DNA from: Oscillospiraceae bacterium
Lineage (GTDB): Bacteria; Bacillota_A; Clostridia; Oscillospirales; WRJC01
Assembly (NCBI GenBank): GCA_009785015.1
Contig: WQXD01000209.1
Location: forward strand, 1 to 6,663
Direction: 5' to 3'
Length of the DNA stretch: 6,663 bases
Position numbers and translations under genes: made by a program. A model generated the notes under the pieces. The model was given only the letters and a program-made list of their open reading frames with translations. It did not search any database and was not told the origin of the DNA. The number at the start of each line of letters is the position of its first letter. Positions within the stretch are counted from its first letter, which is position 1. This document shows positions 1 through 5,633 of the stretch, one piece after another.

Positions 1-395
1 ATATGCCCTATTACAAAAAACTCAACGATAAACTGCACAAGGCGGGCAAGAAAACCGGCATACATATCGACGGCACGCTGTCGCCCTGCCTCTCGCTTCT
101 GCCGCTGTGCGGTTTCGACCTCGCGGAATCGGTGACGCCCGCGCCGGTCGGCGACATCGGCTTTGAGCGCCTATTCGAAACTGTCGGCGATGACTTTATC
201 ATCATGGGCGGGCTGCCCGGAGCTTTGTTTTCGGCGCGTTACAGCGATGAGTTTTTCGACGGATACTTAAAACAACTGGCGCGCGTTTCCAAACCGGGCG
301 CGAAGTTCATAGTCGGCGCCGCCGACCAGGTGCCCCCGGACGCCATAATCGGGCGCATGTACAAAGTGCGCGAAATGATCGAAAACAATGTGTGA
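1..395 (+). CDS. Uroporphyrinogen decarboxylase-fold protein (methyltransferase-like), C-terminal part
   Basis: This is the C-terminal 130 residues of a protein whose beginning lies before the window; complete codons start at position 3. The ATG at 3 is probably internal, because URO-D family proteins are usually about 330-400 residues. Visible family traits are the strand-turn segment GIHIDGTLSPCL (residues ~20-31 of the visible part), the GFDLAESVTPAPVGD segment, the IIMGGLPG strand, and a C-terminal FIVGAADQVPPDA segment. The last resembles the conserved 'G..D.VPPDA..ER' end of URO-D-like corrinoid methyltransferases. In MtaA/MtbA-type methyltransferases a zinc-binding His-X-Cys is expected; here the corresponding stretch reads His-Ile-Asp, so zinc-thiolate chemistry of that type is not supported. 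The gene ends 18 bases before the ceramidase-like gene, suggesting co-transcription. True heme-pathway HemE is unlikely given the neighbours and the sequence style. The fold assignment is fairly sure; the reaction is unknown. Confidence 0.8.
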   Translation, partial: MPYYKKLNDKLHKAGKKTGIHIDGTLSPCLSLLPLCGFDLAESVTPAPVGDIGFERLFETVGDDFIIMGGLPGALFSARYSDEFFDGYLKQLARVSKPGAKFIVGAADQVPPDAIIGRMYKVREMIENNV

Positions 396-413
396 AATAA
401 GGAGAAATGAAAA

Positions 414-1670
414 ATGAAAGCGGGATACGGCAGAAACAAAATCACGCCTCCCTTGGGAGTCGAGCTGTGCGGATACGGGTATTACTTAAAAAGGCGCGCG
501 ACGGGCATACGCGACGATTTGTACGCGTCCTGTCTCGCCTTCAAAAGCGAAAAAGAAACATATCTGCTGATTTACTGCGACCTTGTGGCATTCACCGAAA
601 ATATCGTGTCGGAAACAAAGCGCCTCATCCGGGCAAAATACGGAGTGCCGGAGCAGTGCGTCATGATTGCGGCGACGCATACCCATACCGGCCCCGCGAC
701 GATGGACGCCAAAGGATGCGGGGAGATGGACGCCGGCTATATCGGCGCCCTGCCGGAAAAGATTTTAAAGGCGGCGGACGGGGCATATGCGGATTTATGC
801 GATGTGGAATATATCCAAAGCTCCGAAAAAGAAATCGCGCCCATAGGCTATAACAGGGCGATCGCCGGCGGCCCCGAGGATCATTTTGTGCGCGGATTTT
901 ACATAAAGCGGACCGGCGCCCCCGATATCGCCGTTGCGAGCTACAACTGCCACCCGGTTTCAATGGGGGCGTCAAGCGAAATATCCCGCGATTACGCCGG
1001 CCAGAGCGCCGACGCCTTGAAAGCTTTGGGAGAGGCGGGGCCTCATGGCCTGTTTATCACGGGGGTGTGCGGGGATATAGACCCGCCGCCGGCCGACAGG
1101 GGAAACTTCGAAAAAATAAAGCAGTACGGCAAATCGATCGCCAAGGGGTTTTACGCGGGCCTGAGCCCAAAAAAAGAGCGCCCCGAAAATTTTTCCCATG
1201 GGGAGATAAGGGTGCCTTTGCCCCTTCAGCCCTTCGACGAAAAGAAGATAAAGGAAGTTGCGCTCGCGGCGCGAACCGGCGGCAAAAGCGAAGGGTTTTC
1301 GCGCGTGGCCGAGCTCTGGGAGCAAAAACTTCTGGGGGAGCTGGCTGAGGGAAATTTAAATTTCGAATATGAAGAGGGTATCGCGTATGTTTTTTCGATT
1401 GGCAGTATATCGGTTGTCGGTATAAATTATGAGACATTCACCGAAATCGGGACAAAAATCCGGGAGGCGTTTTTTGACCGGACCGTTATCGTCGCGGGCA
1501 ACGCGGGCTCGACCAAAGGATATTTTTCCACTCCGGCCGAAATCGAAACCGGAGGCGGATACGCCGCGAGGGAGAGCATGTTCTTGTACGGGAAGCTTCC
1601 CCTTGACGCCGCCGCCGCGGGGGTTTTCGCCGGGGCGGTGACCGAAGGCGTGAAAAACAAAATGATATAA
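414..1670 (+). CDS. Neutral/alkaline ceramidase-superfamily protein (PF04734-like), cytosolic, catalytic serine motif altered
   Basis: A complete 418-residue protein with AAGGAG at 399-404, nine bases before the ATG. It matches the N-terminal domain of the neutral/alkaline non-lysosomal ceramidase superfamily. Matching features are the opening GYGRNKITPPLGVELCGYG (3-22), the D56 strand (LIYCDLVAF), the THTHTGP motif (88-94) with likely zinc ligand H89, the NCHPVSMG segment with a second candidate ligand H180, the SRDYAG motif (191-196), and GVCGDIDPP (217-225). In characterised neutral ceramidases the last motif is GDVSPN, with serine as the catalytic residue; here that position is Asp223. 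There is no signal peptide, whereas true ceramidases are secreted or membrane-anchored. The protein is also much shorter than the ~650-residue bacterial ceramidases and lacks their C-terminal domain. A cytosolic metal-dependent hydrolase acting on another substrate is the best reading. It sits between the URO-D-like and DegT genes, 30 bases upstream of the latter. Family is confident, substrate unknown. Confidence 0.85.
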   Translation: MKAGYGRNKITPPLGVELCGYGYYLKRRATGIRDDLYASCLAFKSEKETYLLIYCDLVAFTENIVSETKRLIRAKYGVPEQCVMIAATHTHTGPATMDAKGCGEMDAGYIGALPEKILKAADGAYADLCDVEYIQSSEKEIAPIGYNRAIAGGPEDHFVRGFYIKRTGAPDIAVASYNCHPVSMGASSEISRDYAGQSADALKALGEAGPHGLFITGVCGDIDPPPADRGNFEKIKQYGKSIAKGFYAGLSPKKERPENFSHGEIRVPLPLQPFDEKKIKEVALAARTGGKSEGFSRVAELWEQKLLGELAEGNLNFEYEEGIAYVFSIGSISVVGINYETFTEIGTKIREAFFDRTVIVAGNAGSTKGYFSTPAEIETGGGYAARESMFLYGKLPLDAAAAGVFAGAVTEGVKNKMI

Positions 1671-1700
1671 TATAGTCGACAAAAGGAGGATTTTGTACAT

Positions 1701-2927
1701 ATGGGTCTATTGGCAGTATCCGGAGGGATTCCGGTTAAAAAACAGATCGGAAGCTATGCGGCGTGGCCGGTGTGCGATGAAAACATGGAGAGGGCCTTAG
1801 CCGAAGTCGCCAGATCCGGCATCTGGGGTACACTCGGCCCCAAATGCGACGAATTTTCGCGAAAATACGCCGAATATACTCAAAGCGGGCATTGTATCGC
1901 GGTGACAAGCGGAACGGTGGGCCTCGAATTGATTCTGAGGGCGCTCGGAATAGGTTATGGGGACGAGGTGATCGTTTCTCCCTATACTTTCGTGGCGACC
2001 GTTTCCGCAATCATCATAACCGGCGCTCTCCCGGTTTTCGCGGATATCGAGCCCGATACATACAATTTAAGCCCCGAATCCGCGGAGGGGGCAATAACCG
2101 GCAAAACAAAGGCGATTATCGGGGTGCATTTGGGGGGACGGTGTTTCGATGCGGACAAATTGCGCCGGACGGCGAAAAAACACGGGCTTTATTTAATCGA
2201 GGACGCTTCGCACGCGCAAGGCTCGGAGTGGGACGGCAGGCGCGCGGGCTCGCTCGGGGATGCGGCCGCGTTCAGTTTTCAAAACAGCAAAAACCTCCCC
2301 GCCGGGGAAGCGGGGGCGGTCACTTCCGCCGACCGGGACATATATCAAAAGGCCTGGTCCATTCACAACAACGGCCGCGCCTACGGGGACCCGGAGCTGT
2401 TTTCCCCCCACCCGTATGCCGGGACAAACGCGAGGATGACGGAATGGCAGGCCGCCGTTTTGTGCGAGGGGATGAAGCGCCTTGACGCGGATATCAGCCG
2501 CAGAATGGCAAACGCCGCCTATTTGGACGAAAAATTCGGCGCCTTCCCGTTTTTGGAGCCGATGAAAAGAGATTCGAATATAACCAAAAACAGCTGTCAT
2601 TTGTATGTGTTCAAGTACAAAAAAGAGGGGCTTTGCAATGTGCCGAGGGACAAATTCATCGCCGCGCTGAACGCGGAAAACGTCTGCTCGGCTGCTGAGG
2701 GATATTCGTACCCGATATATGAAATGCAGATGATGTACGGCGAAAAATTCAAAAAAATAACCGGCAGAGAGTTCGCAAATCCCAAAGAGAGCCTGCCAAA
2801 CAACGAAACGGCGGCGTACGCGGAGGGCGCGTGGATGTACCACAGCTCGCTTCTGGGCGAGCTCGCGGATATGGACGCCATATTTGAAGCCATGGAAAAA
2901 ATATACAAAAATAAGGACGAGCTATAA
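1701..2927 (+). CDS. DegT/DnrJ/EryC1/StrS family PLP-dependent aminotransferase
   Basis: A complete 408-residue fold-type I aminotransferase; AAGGAGG at 1683-1689 lies 11 bases before the ATG. Motifs in order: the N-terminal SGGIPVK segment (7-13), typical of the AHBA-synthase/scyllo-inosose aminotransferase-like branch; SGIWGTLGP (39-47); the cofactor phosphate loop TSGTVGLEL (69-77); GDEVIVSPYTFVAT (87-100); FADIEPDTYNL (113-123); the IEDASHAQG motif (166-174), with Asp168 expected to pair with the pyridine nitrogen; and SFQNSKNLPAGEAGAV (192-207), with Lys197 as the expected Schiff-base lysine. All key residues are present, so it should be active. Members transfer an amino group, usually from glutamate or glutamine, to a keto-sugar or ketocyclitol; some act as dehydratases. 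The lysine here argues for the aminotransferase type. It is cytosolic. Its position behind the URO-D-like and ceramidase-like genes points to a sugar or cyclitol pathway, but the substrate is not readable. Confidence 0.93.
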   Translation: MGLLAVSGGIPVKKQIGSYAAWPVCDENMERALAEVARSGIWGTLGPKCDEFSRKYAEYTQSGHCIAVTSGTVGLELILRALGIGYGDEVIVSPYTFVATVSAIIITGALPVFADIEPDTYNLSPESAEGAITGKTKAIIGVHLGGRCFDADKLRRTAKKHGLYLIEDASHAQGSEWDGRRAGSLGDAAAFSFQNSKNLPAGEAGAVTSADRDIYQKAWSIHNNGRAYGDPELFSPHPYAGTNARMTEWQAAVLCEGMKRLDADISRRMANAAYLDEKFGAFPFLEPMKRDSNITKNSCHLYVFKYKKEGLCNVPRDKFIAALNAENVCSAAEGYSYPIYEMQMMYGEKFKKITGREFANPKESLPNNETAAYAEGAWMYHSSLLGELADMDAIFEAMEKIYKNKDEL

Positions 2928-2940
2928 AGAGTAACGCCAA

Positions 2941-3930
2941 ATGAAAGCGATAAAAACCCAAAATCTCAGCAAAACCTATATCACCCGCGTCAAAGCCGAG
3001 GGGCTGCGCGCCTCTTTGCGCGCCCTCGTGAAGCCGGAGCGCAGGGAAGTCAAAGCAGTCCAAAAAATCAGCCTCGAGGTGGAACGCGGCGAAGTGATGG
3101 CATTTATCGGCCCCAACGGCGCGGGCAAATCCACTTTCATAAAAATGCTCTGCGGCATACTGCACCCCACCGAGGGCGAAATGTCGGTTTTGGGGATGTC
3201 GCCCGTAAAAGAACGCCGCAGGCTCGCCATGCGCATCGGGACGGTGTTCGGGCAAAAATCCCAGCTCTGGCTGCACCTTCCCGCCCTTGACAGCTTCACG
3301 CTGCTGGCGGCCATCTACGAGATAAGTGACGCCGAAAAAAAACGCCGGGTCGCCAAGCTCACCGAACGGTTCGAGCTGGGCGATTTCCTCAAAACGCCGG
3401 TGCGCAAGCTCTCCCTCGGTCAGCGCGTGCGCTGCGAAGTGGCCGCTTCTCTTTTGCACGAGCCGGAGATGCTGTTTCTCGACGAACCCACCATCGGGCT
3501 CGACGTAGTGGTGAAACAGTCGATCCGGGAGCTCATATTGGAGCGCAGCCGCGAATACGGGACGACCGTGCTGCTCACCAGCCACGACCCCGCCGACATA
3601 GAGCAGCTCTGCCGCAGGGCGGTGGTCATCGATCACGGGACAATAGTACTCGACTCGTCCGTGGAGCGGCTCAAAACCGGTTACCTCGGCAAAAAACTCA
3701 TAGAGGTCAGTTTCAGCCTGCCGCAAAAGATACCCGAAATGCCCGGGGTTTCGGCTGACGGCGACCCGAGCGGGCTCAAATTCAAACTCAGCGTGGATAC
3801 ATCGCTTTGCCCTATCGGCGAAGTGATGGAGCGCCTGTCAAAGCTGGGAAACGTATTCGATATAACCATATCCGATCCGCCGATGGAGGAAATCATCGCG
3901 GCGATATTCAAAGAAGAGGCGTCCAGATGA
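2941..3930 (+). CDS. ABC-2 type transporter ATP-binding protein (COG4586-like)
   Basis: A complete 329-residue ATPase subunit of an ABC-2 type exporter. Motifs: Walker A GPNGAGKST (57-65), Q-loop Gln105 in VFGQKSQLW, signature LSLGQ (157-161; a Leu replaces the second Gly of LSGGQ, common in this subfamily), Walker B MLFLDE (177-182), D-loop GLD (186-188) and H-loop His215 in TSHDPADIE. The ~17-residue insertion between the first strand and the second (GLRASLRALVKPERREVKAV, about 21-40) and the GQKSQLWLHLPALDSF segment are characteristic of the COG4586 'uncharacterised ABC transport ATPase' group rather than drug-efflux NatA/CcmA types. A C-terminal ~90-residue domain follows the ATPase core. 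A weak AAAGAG at 2926-2931 precedes the ATG by nine bases. The stop overlaps the next ATG (ATGA, 3927-3930), so translation is probably coupled to the first permease. It works at the cytoplasmic face of the membrane. The transported substrate is unknown. Confidence 0.93.
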   Translation: MKAIKTQNLSKTYITRVKAEGLRASLRALVKPERREVKAVQKISLEVERGEVMAFIGPNGAGKSTFIKMLCGILHPTEGEMSVLGMSPVKERRRLAMRIGTVFGQKSQLWLHLPALDSFTLLAAIYEISDAEKKRRVAKLTERFELGDFLKTPVRKLSLGQRVRCEVAASLLHEPEMLFLDEPTIGLDVVVKQSIRELILERSREYGTTVLLTSHDPADIEQLCRRAVVIDHGTIVLDSSVERLKTGYLGKKLIEVSFSLPQKIPEMPGVSADGDPSGLKFKLSVDTSLCPIGEVMERLSKLGNVFDITISDPPMEEIIAAIFKEEASR

Positions 3931-4721
3931 AAACAGCCAGAAAATATTTTACAATTATCCGGATAAGTGTCGCGAATTCCGTCGCTTACCGGGCGAACAC
4001 CTTTTCCCGTTTCGCGTTTTATACCCTGTTCATCTATGTGTTCATGAATTTGTGGCAGGCGATATACAAAGAGGGAAGCGTCCACGGCTACAGCTACGTT
4101 CAGATGGTTTGGTATCTCATCATGACCGAACTGATCGTATTTTCTTCGCCGGGCAGCAGTATACTCAGCCGCATAAACGAAGACGTGAAAAGCGGGGCGA
4201 TAGCCTATTGGCTCGGCCGCCCCGTACACTATATCTTCCTGCAGTACACAAGCGCGCTGGGGGAATTGTTTGTCAATTTCATGAGTTTCGGGGTTTTGGC
4301 GGTTGTGCTCGGATTTGTTTTCGTGGGGCCGCTGCCCGCATTCCAGATAGCCGGATTGCTCCCGCTTTTGCTGTCTGTCGCCCTGGGGCTGATTATAGGG
4401 TCGTTTTTTATGACGCTGATCGGGCTGTCGGCCTTCATTTTCGAGGATAACTTCGCCTTGTATCTGGTTTATCAAAAAATTTGTTTTATGCTGGGCGTGT
4501 TTTTACCGGTGGAATTTCTGCCGGAATGGCTCCAGCCGGTGGCCAAAAATCTGCCTTTTTCATATATCGCCTGGGCGCCGGCGAAGATATTTGTGAATTA
4601 TTCGCCCGAGGTTTGCCTTGAGCTTCTTTTGCGGCAGGGTTTTTGGGCGGTTATTGTCGTTTCGGCCACGCTTGCAGGGTACCGGCTGTGCGTTTCGCGG
4701 CTGCAGGTAAACGGAGGATAA
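3927..4721 (+). CDS. ABC-2 type transporter permease 1 (COG4587-like, ABC2_membrane_6)
   Basis: A 264-residue integral membrane protein. The frame is open further upstream to 3807, but the ATG at 3927 is chosen because AGAGG at 3915-3919 lies seven bases before it, it overlaps the ATPase stop by ATGA, and the product then begins with a typical short cytosolic N-terminus (MKTARKYFTIIRISVANSVA). Hydrophobic stretches lie at about 28-47, 58-77, 108-132, 135-160, 178-200 and 235-255, consistent with six membrane segments. The segment SRINEDVKSGAIAYWLGRPVH (about 81-101) resembles the cytosolic coupling region of this permease family ('I..G.i...L.rPv'). Length fits the ~260-residue family norm. 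It should pair with the second permease and the ATPase to form the exporter. The assignment to the transporter class is firm; the specific COG is inferred from gene order and sequence style. Confidence 0.88.
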   Translation: MKTARKYFTIIRISVANSVAYRANTFSRFAFYTLFIYVFMNLWQAIYKEGSVHGYSYVQMVWYLIMTELIVFSSPGSSILSRINEDVKSGAIAYWLGRPVHYIFLQYTSALGELFVNFMSFGVLAVVLGFVFVGPLPAFQIAGLLPLLLSVALGLIIGSFFMTLIGLSAFIFEDNFALYLVYQKICFMLGVFLPVEFLPEWLQPVAKNLPFSYIAWAPAKIFVNYSPEVCLELLLRQGFWAVIVVSATLAGYRLCVSRLQVNGG

Positions 4722-4725
4722 GACC

Positions 4726-5513
4726 ATGAAAAAACATTTGAAAATATTCGCCTGTCATTTCAGGCTCAACTTTGCCTCGGCGCTGGAATACCGCGCCAGC
4801 TTTCTCACGCAGGCTTTCGGGATGGCACTCTCCAACAGTTCCTTCATTTTCTTCTGGTGGATCGCCTTCGGGCAAATCGGCGGCCGAATCGCGGGATATT
4901 CGTTTGAAGATGTGTTATTCATCTGGGCGGTCACAGTTCTGCTTTCGGGTTGTCGCGGGTGCTGGGAGCCAACGTGTCCAATCTGACCAACCTCATCGTC
5001 ACGGGAGAATTTGACGCTTTTTTGGTGCAGCCGTGCAATATCCTCATGAATTTTTTGTGCGCGCGCACCACCCTTTCGGCTTACGGAGACCTGATTTACG
5101 GCTTTATCATCATGGGTATCTTCTATCCCGGCAGTCTTTCGGCCTGGCTGTGGTTTTTTTGCGGCATGCTGGCCGGCGCGCTGCTGATGACGGCGATCAC
5201 CTTAATGGCGCACACGCTGAGTTTCTATTTCGGCGACGCTTCGGTTATCGGGCAGATGGCGACCGAATTTGCCATCAATTTCTCGATATATCCCGAAAAG
5301 ATATATGCCCCCGCCGTGCGCGCGCTGATGTACAGCGTCATTCCCGTCGGCATCGCGGTGCATATACCCTTGCGTCTGACAGAAGAATTTTCGCCGTGGA
5401 TCGCCTTGGCCGCACTCGGGGGGACGGCGCTGTACTGCGTTTTGGCGGGGTGGTTTTTTTACCGCGGGCTGCGGCGGTACGAATCGGGGAACATGATCGT
5501 CGTCAGGCAGTGA
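4726..5513 (+). pseudogene. ABC-2 type transporter permease 2 (COG3694-like), frame-disrupted
   Basis: Two overlapping pieces together make one typical permease. The 5' piece starts at ATG 4726 (GGAGG at 4713-4717, eight bases upstream) and ends at a stop at 4984-4986, giving 86 residues. The 3' piece is open in the frame of 4950 and ends at the stop 5511-5513. Reading IWAVT in the first frame and then SSAFGLSRVLGANVSNL in the second gives a continuous family-like sequence, implying one base is missing near 4934-4935. With one base restored the protein is 262 residues, the normal length for this family. The EYRASF segment near the N-terminus and IVTGEFDAFLVQPCN (the conserved 'G.fD..LlrP.n' coupling motif) are intact, and at least five hydrophobic segments are present. 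No ribosome binding site precedes the TTG at 4950, so the 3' piece is unlikely to be an independent gene. Either the gene is inactivated by a deletion or the base was lost in sequencing or assembly; the lack of any other damage favours a very recent change or an error. Confidence 0.85.
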
Positions 5514-5554
5514 AAACAAGCCGCGTCAAAGCGAAAAATATTTTTTACGAAGCC

Positions 5555-5586
5555 AACCTTTTTCAATTTTTTTGGTACAGTATAAT
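5555..5586 (+). promoter_or_regulatory. Candidate promoter for the ECF sigma gene
   Basis: A perfect TATAAT lies at 5581-5586, 47 bases before the TTG start, in an AT-rich gap. No good TTGACA-like -35 stands 16-18 bases upstream (CTTTTT at 5558-5563), so a housekeeping promoter would be weak. Separately, CCAAC (5553-5557) followed after 16 bases by GGTA (5574-5577) resembles the ECF-type layout in which an AAC-containing -35 is followed about 16 bases later by CGTA or CGTC. That layout would fit autoregulation of the downstream sigma factor. Both readings are inference from short motifs. Confidence 0.35.
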
Positions 5587-5621
5587 GAAAACCAAAATCG
5601 CGATTTGGATTCACGGGGAAC

Positions 5622-5630
5622 GGAGGTGAT
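5622..5630 (+). promoter_or_regulatory. Ribosome binding site fixing the TTG start of the sigma gene
   Basis: GGAGGTGAT is a near-complete anti-Shine-Dalgarno complement. Its GGAGG core ends seven bases before TTG 5634. No in-frame ATG occurs before the whole sigma domain has been read (the first is at about 6132), and an in-frame stop lies at 5586-5588, so this site decides the unusual TTG initiation. Confidence 0.8.
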
Positions 5631-5633
5631 ATT

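Noticed and set aside
407..853. An alternative gene starting at ATG 407
   Set aside because: It is in a different frame from the ceramidase-like gene, encodes an Arg-rich low-complexity product, and the same ribosome binding site is better spaced for ATG 414.
2749..3726. A 325-codon open frame on the - strand
   Set aside because: It lies antisense across the 3' end of the aminotransferase gene and the well-supported ABC ATPase, has no recognisable motif, and is explained by the high-GC codon pattern of the + strand genes.
3681..4475. A 264-codon open frame on the - strand
   Set aside because: It is antisense to the ATPase and permease 1, polar and low-complexity in translation, and has no family resemblance.
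4926..4950. Programmed -1 ribosomal frameshift in permease 2
   Set aside because: No slippery heptamer in the correct phase is visible and this family is not known to need frameshifting.
4950..5513. An independent gene starting at TTG 4950
   Set aside because: It has no ribosome binding site, and its sequence is the continuation of the 5' permease piece; it is the 3' part of a frame-broken gene.
5523..5546. Rho-independent terminator after the transporter operon
   Set aside because: Only a 3-base GC stem (CGC/GCG) precedes the T run, and the AAAAATATTTTTT stretch is a plain AT palindrome; too weak to call.
5585..5629. A 14-codon leader peptide (MKTKIAIWIHGERR) before the sigma gene
   Set aside because: It has no ribosome binding site of its own, and if TATAAT at 5581-5586 is the -10 element, transcription would begin after its ATG.
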